64,000 nt of DNA. Source: Sphingobacterium sp. UBA4616. Lineage in GTDB: Bacteria; Bacteroidota; Bacteroidia; Sphingobacteriales; Sphingobacteriaceae. The notes beneath the pieces were generated by a model. It ran no database searches. It was given only the letters and a program-made list of their open reading frames with translations, and had not been told where the DNA came from. Where the stretch lies: positions 232,980 to 296,979 of the forward strand of contig DGIS01000013.1 of NCBI GenBank assembly GCA_002386525.1, given 5' to 3'. Numbering within the stretch: the first letter of the stretch is position 1; every line of letters starts with the position of its first letter. Made by a program: the position numbers and the translations under genes. Shown one piece after another: positions 26,193 through 35,947 of the stretch.

Positions 26193-27596
26193 ATGCCCGT
26201 TAGAAACTACACCTATTACGACTATACCATCAGTCTCTGTCCAACATGTCTTTCGCGTGTTGGCGCAAAAATCATTATTGAAAATGAGCAGGTGTTCATG
26301 ACAAAAACCTGTCCCGAGCACGGATTTTTCAAAACGCTGATTGCTACCGATGTGGACTATTATAAAAACATTCGAAATTATAATAAGGCTTCGGAGACTC
26401 CTTTAAAATTCGATCATCAGGTTCACTATGGTTGTCCCTATGATTGTGGTCTATGCATCGATCATGAACAGCACAGTTGTCTCTCGATCATCGAGGTGAC
26501 CGACCGGTGTAATTTGACCTGTCCAACCTGTTACGCGATGTCTTCGCCCCACTATGGGCGGCATCGGTCACTGCAAGAGATTGAGCTGATGTTGGATAAA
26601 ATCGTCGAAAGTGAAGGTGAACCCGATGTCGTTCAGATCAGCGGCGGCGAACCAACCATTCACCCTGATTTTTTTAAGATTTTAGATATCGCAAAAACGA
26701 AACCCATCAAGCATCTGATGCTCAATACGAATGGGATCCGGATTGCCAATGATCCCGGTTTTGCGGAGCAACTCGCCACTTATGCGCCCGAATTTGAAAT
26801 CTATCTCCAGTTTGATTCTTTTCGCCCATCGGTGCTCGAAAAGTTTCGGGGCAAGGATTTGACAGCTATTCGAAAAAAGGCTATTGACAAATTAAATGCT
26901 TTGAATTTGAGTACAACACTGGTGGTGGTGCTGGAGAGAGGGGCTAATGACGATGAAATTGGTGATATATTGGACTTTGCATTGAAGCAGCAATGCGTTA
27001 GGGGGGTAACTTTCCAGCCGGTGGAAATTGCGGGTAGAAATGCGACCGATGCGTACCATCATAAAATGACGCTTACTGAAGTACGCCAAGAAATACTGAA
27101 TCAGTGTTCATTGTTGGATCCTCATGATATTATCCCTGTACCCTGTAATCCAGATGCGTTGGCTATGGGCTATATCTTGAAGATAGGAGATGAACGGATA
27201 CCGTTAACCCGACATATTGATCCCGCTTTGCTGTTGAATAATCAATCCCGCAACACCATTGTCTATGAGCAGGACAAGGGGGTACAGATGCAGTTGCTGG
27301 ATATTTTTAGTACGGGAATTTCCGTAGACAGCGTCAAACCAAAAGTTAATCAGCTGCTTTGCTGTCTGCCGGAGGTTTGTGCTCCCGACCTCGATTACGA
27401 CAACCTTTTTCGCATCATCATCATGAATTTTATGGATGCTTACGACTTTGACGTTCGCGCTGTTAAAAAGTCCTGTGTGCATATTGTCAATAAAGATTTG
27501 AAGATAATTCCATTTGAAACAATGAATTTATTTTATCGTGATGATAAATTGAAGCGTCTGGAAGAACTTAAATTATCGGACGCTATTCGATTTTAG
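26193..27596 (+). CDS. Radical SAM enzyme resembling the MJ0619/tetraether synthase (Tes) family
   Basis: A 467-residue radical SAM protein. An N-terminal CPTC (C16, C19) with CPEH (C40, H43) looks like a rubredoxin-type metal site. C81, C85, C88 and C96 (CPYDCGLC...C) suggest an auxiliary FeS cluster. The radical SAM triad is C106, C110, C113, followed by SGGEPT. C390, C391, C396 and C428 could hold a further cluster. This order and the blocks IIEVTDRCNLTCP, LNTNGIR and IYLQFDS match MJ0619-like enzymes. That group includes archaeal tetraether synthase, which joins lipid chains by C-C bonds, and was earlier proposed to methylate pterins. The linked Lgt-like gene supports a lipid-related role. 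The substrate is unproven. Confidence 0.75.
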   Translation: MPVRNYTYYDYTISLCPTCLSRVGAKIIIENEQVFMTKTCPEHGFFKTLIATDVDYYKNIRNYNKASETPLKFDHQVHYGCPYDCGLCIDHEQHSCLSIIEVTDRCNLTCPTCYAMSSPHYGRHRSLQEIELMLDKIVESEGEPDVVQISGGEPTIHPDFFKILDIAKTKPIKHLMLNTNGIRIANDPGFAEQLATYAPEFEIYLQFDSFRPSVLEKFRGKDLTAIRKKAIDKLNALNLSTTLVVVLERGANDDEIGDILDFALKQQCVRGVTFQPVEIAGRNATDAYHHKMTLTEVRQEILNQCSLLDPHDIIPVPCNPDALAMGYILKIGDERIPLTRHIDPALLLNNQSRNTIVYEQDKGVQMQLLDIFSTGISVDSVKPKVNQLLCCLPEVCAPDLDYDNLFRIIIMNFMDAYDFDVRAVKKSCVHIVNKDLKIIPFETMNLFYRDDKLKRLEELKLSDAIRF

Positions 27597-27608
27597 TGTT
27601 ATATAAGC

Positions 27609-27616
27609 TATTTTTG
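27609..27616 (+). promoter_or_regulatory. -7 box upstream of the MscS gene
   Basis: TATTTTTG matches TAnnTTTG and lies just after the radical SAM stop, about 100 nt before the MscS ATG. A TTTTAG about 20 nt upstream may act as the -33 box. Confidence 0.45.
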
Positions 27617-27621
27617 TCGAA

Positions 27622-27642
27622 AAAAGGAACGCCGGTCCTTTT
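27622..27642 (+). terminator. Weak hairpin after the radical SAM gene
   Basis: AAAAGGA (27622-27628) pairs with TCCTTTT (27636-27642) around a 7-nt loop. It is short and could be a weak terminator of the Lgt-like/radical SAM unit or a leader hairpin of the MscS gene. Confidence 0.4.
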
Positions 27643-27715
27643 CTGGATTTTCTAGCTGGTTGGGGGGACTCGGCTTGTAGATCGGAGCGGAAAAAAGGAT
27701 AATAAAATAAGCAGT

Positions 27716-30049
27716 ATGAAATTGGGGATTTTTAAGCATTTAGTTTTTGTTGTCAGCCTTTTGGCTTTCCAGTTGCAGGTCTCTGCGCAAGATTCAGTTC
27801 AAGTAAGAAGAACTTCGAGCATTGATCGGACGTCACATGCCAACCTGGATAGACGGGCCAGTTCCGATTCAACCCGTGTCGGAAACGATTCTTTGCGGAA
27901 TGACCTGAAGAAGGTTAATCTGACTTTTTTATCCAACATCCGCACATCGTCGCTAGCCGAATTTGTTGCGCAATTGAATGAAAAGTCCAACGCTTATTTG
28001 GGCACAAATGCGGGATCAGCGAAAGATAGTATTGCTGCAATAAAAAATAGTATTCAGGAAGAGATCCGACAGCTTAAGTCCATTAAAGGGAGCATCAGTA
28101 ATTATTCAAACAGCCTCAACGGTACGCAAGATCAAATCAGACGCCTGATCAGCCAATACGATATCAATGCTAACAACCATAGCCGTGCATACCAGTACCT
28201 CGATAACGCGCAGGCTAAACTTGCGGCTAAGATGGACTCCCTAGAGCTGATCAATCGGACCATCGATGAACTGATCTTAAAGAATCAACGGCATTTGGTT
28301 CGGTTAGACGACGTACATGAGTTAAAAAGCGATAGTAAGAAGGTAGATACCGTAGCAGGTAAGCGTTCAATCTGGAAAGCGAATACGATAGCAATTTCAA
28401 AGGATGTGCTACTCAATAATATCCGTACAAATTACAGTAATAATAAATCGATCGACAAATACGTCAATCGGACAGACTGGGCAAGCCGTATCCTGCTCAT
28501 TATACTGGGCTTGGGATATTGCTATTGGATAGCACGGGTGTCCTATATTCTAAGACAACATGATCCTGAACATCAATTTGCTATTGACGCTATTGTCGGG
28601 AAGACAATCATTTTTCTACTGACTTTATTGCCTTTTGTAAACTTCTTTACGCCGAGTTTTATTTTGCAGGCTTCCCAGTTGATCATCATGTTGATCTTTA
28701 TGTTTTTACTAAGACATCGTATGACGGGGGGGCAGCGTAAAATAGCCATTATTCTCATTGTATTCTATGTACTTGATATTTTTGTCAATATAATCGTAAG
28801 TGACGATCTCTTCCCGAGGATCATTTGCATTGTTTTTAATCTGATTGCCCTTGGGCTCGTCAGTTATACAAAACGACGCATAAAAAATGCGCAAAGTCCG
28901 GGATACATCAGCAATTTTATCTATGTCATTTTCGCTATTTTAAATATTACGGCAATAACATTGAATGTCATTGGTCATGTCGAGCACTCTCGGAGTTTCA
29001 GTATAGCGTGTGCCGTCGGTTTGGTGCAGTCGTTTACATTGCAATATTTCGCAGACATGATTAAGGCTGATGTGCGTAATCAGTTTAAAAAAGATCGCCT
29101 CACGTTGGGGTTCTGGATGCGGTTCAATGAGCAGCGCACATTGGGGATCATCACCCAGTTTCTTCGGGTCGTTTGTATACTTTTAGTAATCATCGTGCTG
29201 GCCAATAATCTGCAGTTTATTGAAACATTACTGGCCGTTAGTGAAGTCTTTTTTGGTAAAGTGCGCAGTATTGGTAGTATATCGTTCACACTGGGTAATC
29301 TTGTAGTGGCTATCTTACTGCTTTTGGTGGCGCAGTGGTTTCAAAAAAATATCAGTTTAATCGTACTTGGAGGCGAAGACGGCCAACTTAGCCAGGCCTA
29401 TAATCAGAAGATGACGCTATTTCCACTATTTCGGTTGGCAATTATTCTGATTGGTTTTTTTATGGCGGTTTCTGCATTGGGCATGAGTTTGGATAAACTG
29501 ACCGTTGTGATTGGAGCGCTGAGTGTTGGTATCGGTCTGGGGATGCAGAATATCATCAATAATTTTGTGTCAGGTATTATTTTGGTTTTCGACAAGCCGT
29601 TTCGGGTGGGGGATCAAATTGAGCTTGCCGATAAAAAAGGACGTGTTAAAGAAATCGGTATACGTGCCAGCGTTTTAAAAACGGGCGATGGGGCTGATGT
29701 TATTATTCCAAATGGTGATTTGCTTTCAGGAAGGGTTGTCAACTGGACGTTATCCCAAGAATACAGCAAGACAAGTTTTGTCCTCCACATCGATCGGAAA
29801 GCAGATTTGGATCAAGCTAAACAGTGGATTAAGGACGCGATGGAAAGTAGCGCCCATTTTATCAAAGATAGAGATAGCGGCATCAGTATACAGGATATCA
29901 GTGAAGAGATGATTTATCTGAGCGTGTCCGGCTGGGTAAACTTTGCGGCCAATACCTCAGCCTTTAAAAATGATGTATTACTTATATTATACAAAAAGTT
30001 TGAAGCCGAGGGTTTGAAGTTCTACAGTGTCATGCCGCCCAAAAGCTAA
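27716..30049 (+). CDS. Large MscS-family mechanosensitive channel
   Basis: A 777-residue protein with a cleavable signal peptide (ending near SAQ at residue ~24). A periplasmic region with coiled-coil character covers about 25-250, and about eleven membrane helices span 260-630. The C-terminal MscS core begins near residue 590: the Gly/Ala-rich pore helix VGIGLGMQNIINNFVSGIIL, then the beta domain DKPFRVGDQIEL and VIIPNGDLLSGRVVNW. This resembles long MscK/MscM-type channels that release osmolytes on hypo-osmotic shock. It appears to be transcribed from its own promoter. Confidence 0.92.
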   Translation: MKLGIFKHLVFVVSLLAFQLQVSAQDSVQVRRTSSIDRTSHANLDRRASSDSTRVGNDSLRNDLKKVNLTFLSNIRTSSLAEFVAQLNEKSNAYLGTNAGSAKDSIAAIKNSIQEEIRQLKSIKGSISNYSNSLNGTQDQIRRLISQYDINANNHSRAYQYLDNAQAKLAAKMDSLELINRTIDELILKNQRHLVRLDDVHELKSDSKKVDTVAGKRSIWKANTIAISKDVLLNNIRTNYSNNKSIDKYVNRTDWASRILLIILGLGYCYWIARVSYILRQHDPEHQFAIDAIVGKTIIFLLTLLPFVNFFTPSFILQASQLIIMLIFMFLLRHRMTGGQRKIAIILIVFYVLDIFVNIIVSDDLFPRIICIVFNLIALGLVSYTKRRIKNAQSPGYISNFIYVIFAILNITAITLNVIGHVEHSRSFSIACAVGLVQSFTLQYFADMIKADVRNQFKKDRLTLGFWMRFNEQRTLGIITQFLRVVCILLVIIVLANNLQFIETLLAVSEVFFGKVRSIGSISFTLGNLVVAILLLLVAQWFQKNISLIVLGGEDGQLSQAYNQKMTLFPLFRLAIILIGFFMAVSALGMSLDKLTVVIGALSVGIGLGMQNIINNFVSGIILVFDKPFRVGDQIELADKKGRVKEIGIRASVLKTGDGADVIIPNGDLLSGRVVNWTLSQEYSKTSFVLHIDRKADLDQAKQWIKDAMESSAHFIKDRDSGISIQDISEEMIYLSVSGWVNFAANTSAFKNDVLLILYKKFEAEGLKFYSVMPPKS

Positions 30050-30103
30050 TCCAATCCATTGACTTTCTATTGACGGATGTATTTAATCGTGTGCTGTAAA
30101 GGC

Positions 30104-30937
30104 TTACAATTTAATCAGCTGCGTTCGGTAGTATAACGGACTGAATCCTTTGGCACGTTTGTAGAAATGTGAAAGATGGCTCTCGTCTGTAAATCCGAGT
30201 TCTGCAGCAATTTGCTTCAGTGTGTAAGCCTTGGATTTCAGTCGGTTTTCGATGAGTTCGATCCGGTAGGTATTGATATATGACCTTAAGCTCGTGCCAA
30301 AGTTTTTCTTAAAATAGATACCAAAATAGGATGGAGCGATATTGAATTTCTGAGCCAGGATACTGACTTTGAGTTTTTCGGGTGAAAAGATATAGCGATG
30401 GATGTAGGCCGAAATTGATCGATCAATATATAATTCAGGCTGCTGGGGCAAACGCTGTGCCTCCGATATCTCTTTATAAAGCCCAAATATGGCAACGAGT
30501 TGGTCAAATAGCCAATCAGCATGCTGACTGATCGCCATATCAGCATATAGTCGGACAGCTTCCAGCACATGGGAAAAAATCAGACGATAATGTTCGCCAA
30601 TATTCAATTTGCGCTCCTTGAGGCCTTTATCGTTCATCAGCTCCATGATCCAGGAATAGAGCTTTTGGTTCCGTTTGTTCTGCAGGAAATAGCCGTCTGT
30701 AAACAAAATAAATAAGAAATGTGTCTTTTTCTCAATTTTAAAATAATGCATGTCTGCTGGACTAATCAAGAAGATATCGCCACGTTCATAATTCAGTTCA
30801 AATTTGTTAATCACATGTGTTCCTCTACCCGAACGAATATAAACGAGCTCATAGTAATTCTGCTGATGCGGTGGCAGGTGAAAGCTATTCTCAACAAATT
30901 CACTGATCCGTAGCGGTTCAAACTGTTTTTTACGCAT
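30104..30937 (-). CDS. AraC-family transcriptional regulator
   Basis: A 277-residue regulator. The N-terminal cupin-like sensing domain (about 1-160) includes YELVYIRSGRGTHVIN. The C-terminal double helix-turn-helix (about 180-275) has LAQKFNIAPSYFGIYFKKNFG and the second helix ending ELGFTDESHLSHFYKRAKGFSP, typical of AraC/XylS. It is divergent from an AEC transporter gene 107 bases away, its probable target. An ATACAT/ATGTAT repeat lies between them. The ligand is unknown. Confidence 0.93.
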   Translation of the reverse strand: MRKKQFEPLRISEFVENSFHLPPHQQNYYELVYIRSGRGTHVINKFELNYERGDIFLISPADMHYFKIEKKTHFLFILFTDGYFLQNKRNQKLYSWIMELMNDKGLKERKLNIGEHYRLIFSHVLEAVRLYADMAISQHADWLFDQLVAIFGLYKEISEAQRLPQQPELYIDRSISAYIHRYIFSPEKLKVSILAQKFNIAPSYFGIYFKKNFGTSLRSYINTYRIELIENRLKSKAYTLKQIAAELGFTDESHLSHFYKRAKGFSPLYYRTQLIKL

Positions 30938-30964
30938 TACTTTTCGGTTTGTACATCCCTAAAT

Positions 30965-30992
30965 ATACATAAAAATAATGTATTTATACATG
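30965..30992. promoter_or_regulatory. Candidate operator between the AraC regulator and the AEC transporter
   Basis: ATACAT (30965-30970) and ATGTAT (30978-30983) form an inverted repeat, and a further ATACATG follows at 30986-30992. The position in a divergent regulator/target gap suits an operator, but the sequence is AT-rich, so chance is possible. Confidence 0.35.
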
Positions 30993-31044
30993 TTTTTGCC
31001 TGTTGTACTATTGCACCTTTGTGTCGGATAAAACGGTATAAAAC

Positions 31045-31959
31045 ATGGTCAATTTTATAATGATTGCATTTTGCATCGCGGCCGGCATGTTGTTGCGGAG
31101 AACAAATTTAATTCATTCCGAAGCACATAAGGGCATCAATACCTGGATTCTTTATTTTGCACTGCCAGCAGTATCTTTTAAATATATTCCAAAGATCGTA
31201 TGGTCTTCGCAATTGCTGTTTCCTGTATTTTCGGCCATACTCGTTTGGGCAGGTAGCTGGTTATTTATGGAGTTATACTGTAAACGTAAAAATTATAAGC
31301 AACGTTCGCGCAGCAGTTTGGAATTGGCGGCGGGATATAGTAACACTTCTTTTATCGGTTTCCCGCTGATTATTGCTTATTTTGGTGAGGCACACTTACC
31401 CATAGCGATTATTTGCGACCAAACGACCTTTATTCTGCTCTCCACAGCAGGAATTATCAATGCGCTGAAAGCGAATGTACATGAGGGCGAGACAATTGAT
31501 GTGAAATTTATGCTGCGAAAGCTGCTTAGCTTTCCGCCTTTAATCGGTTGCACTGCCGCATTGCTGCTATCTCAATTTGTTGATCTGTCCGTTGCCGAGC
31601 CTTTTTTCGATAAGCTCGTTGCCACAGTGGGACCTTTGGCACTATTCTCTATTGGGTTGCAGCTTAAGTTTGATGGCTGGAAGCAGCAGGCCTCGCAAAT
31701 TAGCACAGCAATGATCTATAAACTGATTTTAGCACCCCTGCTTGTCTGTATATTTGCTTTATTGTTGGGTGTAAAGGGTTCCATTGCAAGGATCAGCATT
31801 TTTGAAGCAGCCATGCCAACTTTGGTAACTTCAGGTATTATTGCCGAGCAATATCATTTAAATACGAAACTGGTCAACCTGGTCATTGGCTTTAGTATCG
31901 TCGCCGGATTGCTGACCACCTTATGCTGGGACTTTGCCATTCGGATATTGTTTCCCTAA
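31045..31959 (+). CDS. AEC-family transporter (auxin efflux carrier type)
   Basis: A 304-residue membrane protein with about ten helices in two five-helix bundles, as in the AEC/BART superfamily. Key blocks are NTWILYFALPAVSFKYIP near residue 32, SNTSFIGFPLI near 105 and the C-terminal AAMPTLVTSGIIAEQY. Bacterial AEC proteins export or import small organic acids such as malate; the substrate here is unknown. It is probably regulated by the divergent AraC gene. Confidence 0.9.
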   Translation: MVNFIMIAFCIAAGMLLRRTNLIHSEAHKGINTWILYFALPAVSFKYIPKIVWSSQLLFPVFSAILVWAGSWLFMELYCKRKNYKQRSRSSLELAAGYSNTSFIGFPLIIAYFGEAHLPIAIICDQTTFILLSTAGIINALKANVHEGETIDVKFMLRKLLSFPPLIGCTAALLLSQFVDLSVAEPFFDKLVATVGPLALFSIGLQLKFDGWKQQASQISTAMIYKLILAPLLVCIFALLLGVKGSIARISIFEAAMPTLVTSGIIAEQYHLNTKLVNLVIGFSIVAGLLTTLCWDFAIRILFP

Positions 31960-31973
31960 TTGATAAGGTGCAT

Positions 31974-32018
31974 AAAAAGAAAAAACTCCTTCATGTATGG
32001 AAGGAGTTTTTTCTTTTT
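31974..32018. terminator. Bidirectional terminator between the AEC gene and purL
   Basis: A perfect 19-bp stem (31974-31992 and 32000-32018) has a 7-nt loop. The A-rich and T-rich outer stem halves give a T run in both directions. Confidence 0.95.
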
Positions 32019-32019
32019 A

Positions 32020-35000
32020 CTATTTGCTATGTGTGTCAATCCATTGGCGCGCATTGACAAATGCTTCAATCCAAGGAGAAACTTCATCTTGGCGTCCTTT
32101 CGGGTAATTTGCCCAATGCCATTGGAAAATCGAGCGTTCGATATGTGGCATAGTAGCCAAGTGGCGACCGGTTTTATCACAGATCATTGCGGTATTATAA
32201 TCTGAACCATTTGGGTTGTGCGGATAGTGTTCATATCCATATTTTGCGACAATATTGTATTGGTCTTCAGCATATGGAAGGTTGAATTTTCCCTCACCAT
32301 GTGAGATCCAGACACCCAAAGTACTTCCGGCTAACGTCGATAACATCACAGAATTGTTCTCTTGCACTTTTACGGAAACGAAGTTTGACTCATGTTTTCC
32401 TGAAGTGTTGTGCAGCATTTTTCCATGTACTTCGTGCTCAGGATTGATCATTTCGAGTTCCATAAATAATTGGCAACCGTTGCATATACCAACAGAGAGT
32501 GTGTCTGGGCGAGCAAAGAAATCTGTTAGCGCTTTTTTCGCTTTCTCATTGTAGAGGAAGGCTCCGGCCCAGCCTTTTGCTGATCCAAGTACATCGGAGT
32601 TAGAGAAACCACCTACTGCACCGATAAACTGTATATCCTCCAATGTCTCCCGTCCAGTTATCAAATCTGTCATGTGGACATCCTTCACGTCAAAGCCGGC
32701 CAAAAACATGGCATTAGCCATTTCACGTTCTGAATTCGAACCTTTTTCACGAAGAATGGCAGCTTTTGGACGTACCTTAGTACTGTCGATCACTGGTTTC
32801 TTACCATTGAATTGGCTTGGGAAAGAAAAAGTTAAAGGCTGGTTTTTATAGTTGTCAAAGCGTTGTTGTGCCGTTCCATTTTTAGATTGCTTTGAATCCA
32901 AAAGGAATGATGTCGTAAACCATACATCACGGGTCGCTGCGACATCAAAGCTAAAAGAAGCCTCTTGATTTTTAACTGTTACCGTATTTCCTTCGATCAC
33001 CTGGCCAATTTTTACAGCATCAACACCTGCATCCTGCATACTGGCTTCGAAGGCCGCATCGTCTTTCGCTTGCAATACCAGTGCGATATTTTCATTAAAA
33101 AACGCTTTTACGGTATCCGATTCATTTAACGCCGAAAGGTCATAGTTGGCAGCAAGGTTGGTGTCAGCAAAGGTCATTTCCAATAAGGTGGTAATCAAGC
33201 CACCCGATCCGACGTCGTGACCAGCTTCGATCTGTCCTTCTTGAATTAATTGCTGTACGGTATTAAAAGCTGTTTTAAAATAAGCAGGATCCTGAATGGT
33301 CGGTACTTGAGTACCTAATTTATTGATGATTTGTGCAAATGACGAACCGCCTAATTTGAACTGATCTTTTGATAAGTTGATGTAATAGATCGATCCAGCC
33401 GTTTTATTCAGTACAGGTTCAACCACTTTGGTGATATCCGTACAATTTCCGGCGGCAGAAATGATCAATGTGCCTGGAGCAATGACGTTTTCGCCGTTTG
33501 GATATTTTTGCTTCATGGACAAGGAATCTTTTCCCGTCGGGATATTAATTCCCAATGCGATGGCAAATTCCGAGCAGGCTTTAACAGCTTGGTATAAGCG
33601 GGCGTCTTCACCTTCATTATTGGCTGCCCACATCCAGTTGGCCGATAGGGAGATTCCTGCAAGGCCATTTTTGATCGGAGCAAATACAATATTGGAAAGC
33701 GATTCGGCAATAGCCGTTCGGCTTGCCGCAGCGGGATCCACTAAGGCAGCAATAGGGGAGTGACCTATTGTTGTCGCGATACCTTCTTTACCTTTATAGT
33801 CAAGTGCCATCACTCCGACGTTGTTCAACGGCAATTGCAATGGACCAGCACATTGTTGTTTGGCAACACGGCCTCCAACACAACGGTCTACTTTATTGGT
33901 TAACCAATCTTTGGAAGCAACAGCTTCCAATTGCAATACTTGGTTTAAGTAGCTTGGAATGTTGGCTGCATCATAAGCAAGGTCAGCGTAGTTACGAACT
34001 ACGGTTTTATCGCGCATAAAAGTTTTTGGCGATGAGCCAAAGAAATCTTCGAGCGCATAATCCATTGGTTTTTCACCCGTACTTTTTGATTCGAAAGTAA
34101 AGCGGTGGTCGCCAGTAACATCACCTACGGTGTACATTGGTGCACGTTCGCGATCGGCAACACGTTTTAAGGTGTCAATATCATCTTTAGCGATCACAAG
34201 CCCCATACGTTCTTGCGATTCATTACCGATAATTTCTTTTGCGGATAGTGTCGGGTCGCCTACAGGAAGTGCATCCAGATCAATTAAACCGCCGGTCTCT
34301 TCAACAAGTTCAGATAAGCAGTTTAAGTGGCCACCTGCACCATGATCGTGGATAGAGACAATGGGGTTATGATCAGACTCCACTAATCCACGAACAGCAT
34401 TCGCTGCACGTTTTTGCATTTCGGGATTGGAACGCTGAATGGCATTGAGCTCAATTCCAGAACCAAATGCCCCTGTGTCTGCAGAAGATACAGCAGCTCC
34501 ACCCATTCCGATGCGGTAATTTTCACCACCCAGGATAACGACTTTATCACCGGTTTTCGGTGTATGTTTTTTCGCTTGATCCAGTTTTCCATAGCCAACT
34601 CCGCCGGCCTGCATAATGACTTTGTCGTAACCAAGTTTACGGCCATCCTCTTCATGCTCGAAGGTCAATACAGAACCCGTAATTAGGGGCTGACCAAACT
34701 TATTACCGAAGTCAGAAGCACCATTGGATGCTTTGATCAGGATGTCAACTGGGGTTTGGTACAACCATTGACGCTCTTGCATCGCATTTTCCCATGGACG
34801 CGTCTTGTTGAGTTCTTCTGCTGGCGCAGTTAAAGTTCCTGCCTGAAGATCCAATTTATTTTGTTCCAATCGCGAATAAGCAGTCATGTATACGGCTGTA
34901 CCCGCCAATGGAATTGCACCTTGGCCGCCCGCCATACGATCCCGGATTTCGCCACCCGATCCTGTTGCTGCACCAGAAAATGGCTCTACTGTAGTTGGGA

Positions 35001-35751
35001 AATTATGCGTTTCAGCTTTAACAGATAAAACCGAATCAAAAGGTTTTTCTTCGTAAAAATCAGGTTTGTCGGCAGATTTAGGGGCAAATTGTGTCACACG
35101 TGGACCTTTAACAAAAGCAACGTTATCTTTATACGCCGAAACAATCTCGTTGGGATTGGTCTCAGACGTCTTTTTGATCATTTTAAACAGGGAAGTCGGT
35201 TGTTCTTCGCCATCAATGATAAAGGTACCATTGAAAATCTTATGTCTACAGTGTTCTGAATTGGCTTGTGAAAAGGCGAATACTTCAGAATCTGTGAGCA
35301 AGCGACCTAACTTGGCCGAAAGTTGATTAAGGTAATCAACCTCTTCTGCGTTGAGCGCTAGTCCTTCAGCTTTATTGTAGGCATCGATGTCTTCGATTTC
35401 CACTATCGGTTCTGGCGTGATGTTAACAGTATACATATCCTGCGTCAGCATGCTGAATTTTTGGGAAATCATTGGATCGAAGTCATTGAAATCTTCTGAC
35501 ACCGGCTGAAATTCTTCAATGCGAACAATGCCGTCAATACCCATGTTCTGTGTGATTTCTACAGCATTGGTACTCCAAGGAGTAACCATCGCAGCACGGG
35601 GTCCTACAAAGTAATGGTTAAGGTTTTGGTCGTCTAGTTTTTTGGCGTTGCCGAATAGCCAGTTGAGTTTAGTAATGTCTTCTTGTGATAAAGAGTTTAC
35701 GCTTTGAACACCATATATAGTGTTCGATGGGTTCTCAAAGAAATGAATCAT
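32020..35751 (-). CDS. purL: Phosphoribosylformylglycinamidine synthase, single-chain
   Basis: A 1243-residue large-type PurL catalysing the glutamine- and ATP-dependent conversion of FGAR to FGAM in purine synthesis. The N-terminal PurS-like part is followed by two AIRS-type domains (SEHCRHKIF near residue 160 and the VETHNFPTTVEPFSGAATG-type block near 290). The C-terminal class I glutaminase has its nucleophile in SVGICNGCQLF near residue 1140 and a catalytic His/Glu near the end. The fused form matches Bacteroidota and gamma-proteobacteria rather than the split PurSLQ. Monocistronic. Confidence 0.97.
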   Translation of the reverse strand: MIHFFENPSNTIYGVQSVNSLSQEDITKLNWLFGNAKKLDDQNLNHYFVGPRAAMVTPWSTNAVEITQNMGIDGIVRIEEFQPVSEDFNDFDPMISQKFSMLTQDMYTVNITPEPIVEIEDIDAYNKAEGLALNAEEVDYLNQLSAKLGRLLTDSEVFAFSQANSEHCRHKIFNGTFIIDGEEQPTSLFKMIKKTSETNPNEIVSAYKDNVAFVKGPRVTQFAPKSADKPDFYEEKPFDSVLSVKAETHNFPTTVEPFSGAATGSGGEIRDRMAGGQGAIPLAGTAVYMTAYSRLEQNKLDLQAGTLTAPAEELNKTRPWENAMQERQWLYQTPVDILIKASNGASDFGNKFGQPLITGSVLTFEHEEDGRKLGYDKVIMQAGGVGYGKLDQAKKHTPKTGDKVVILGGENYRIGMGGAAVSSADTGAFGSGIELNAIQRSNPEMQKRAANAVRGLVESDHNPIVSIHDHGAGGHLNCLSELVEETGGLIDLDALPVGDPTLSAKEIIGNESQERMGLVIAKDDIDTLKRVADRERAPMYTVGDVTGDHRFTFESKSTGEKPMDYALEDFFGSSPKTFMRDKTVVRNYADLAYDAANIPSYLNQVLQLEAVASKDWLTNKVDRCVGGRVAKQQCAGPLQLPLNNVGVMALDYKGKEGIATTIGHSPIAALVDPAAASRTAIAESLSNIVFAPIKNGLAGISLSANWMWAANNEGEDARLYQAVKACSEFAIALGINIPTGKDSLSMKQKYPNGENVIAPGTLIISAAGNCTDITKVVEPVLNKTAGSIYYINLSKDQFKLGGSSFAQIINKLGTQVPTIQDPAYFKTAFNTVQQLIQEGQIEAGHDVGSGGLITTLLEMTFADTNLAANYDLSALNESDTVKAFFNENIALVLQAKDDAAFEASMQDAGVDAVKIGQVIEGNTVTVKNQEASFSFDVAATRDVWFTTSFLLDSKQSKNGTAQQRFDNYKNQPLTFSFPSQFNGKKPVIDSTKVRPKAAILREKGSNSEREMANAMFLAGFDVKDVHMTDLITGRETLEDIQFIGAVGGFSNSDVLGSAKGWAGAFLYNEKAKKALTDFFARPDTLSVGICNGCQLFMELEMINPEHEVHGKMLHNTSGKHESNFVSVKVQENNSVMLSTLAGSTLGVWISHGEGKFNLPYAEDQYNIVAKYGYEHYPHNPNGSDYNTAMICDKTGRHLATMPHIERSIFQWHWANYPKGRQDEVSPWIEAFVNARQWIDTHSK

Positions 35752-35789
35752 TATAAATGTTTGTTTTGAACGTTCTTCAAATTAAAGCA

Positions 35790-35797
35790 CAAAGTTA
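35790..35797 (-). promoter_or_regulatory. -7 promoter box of purL
   Basis: The minus strand reads TAACTTTG, a full TAnnTTTG match, giving a leader of about 35 nt. No PurR-like or purine riboswitch sequence is visible. Confidence 0.6.
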
Positions 35798-35947
35798 CAT
35801 ATTATTTTGGTGGAAATGATTGAATTTTGATTAAAAAATAGGTGTATATTTCCCCTGTTACGTCGGGTTATAAATTCGTTTAACGGTAAATTGACGTTGG
35901 ATATAAACGCAAATTTATCTAAGTTTGTGGATCAAATCAAATTCGAG

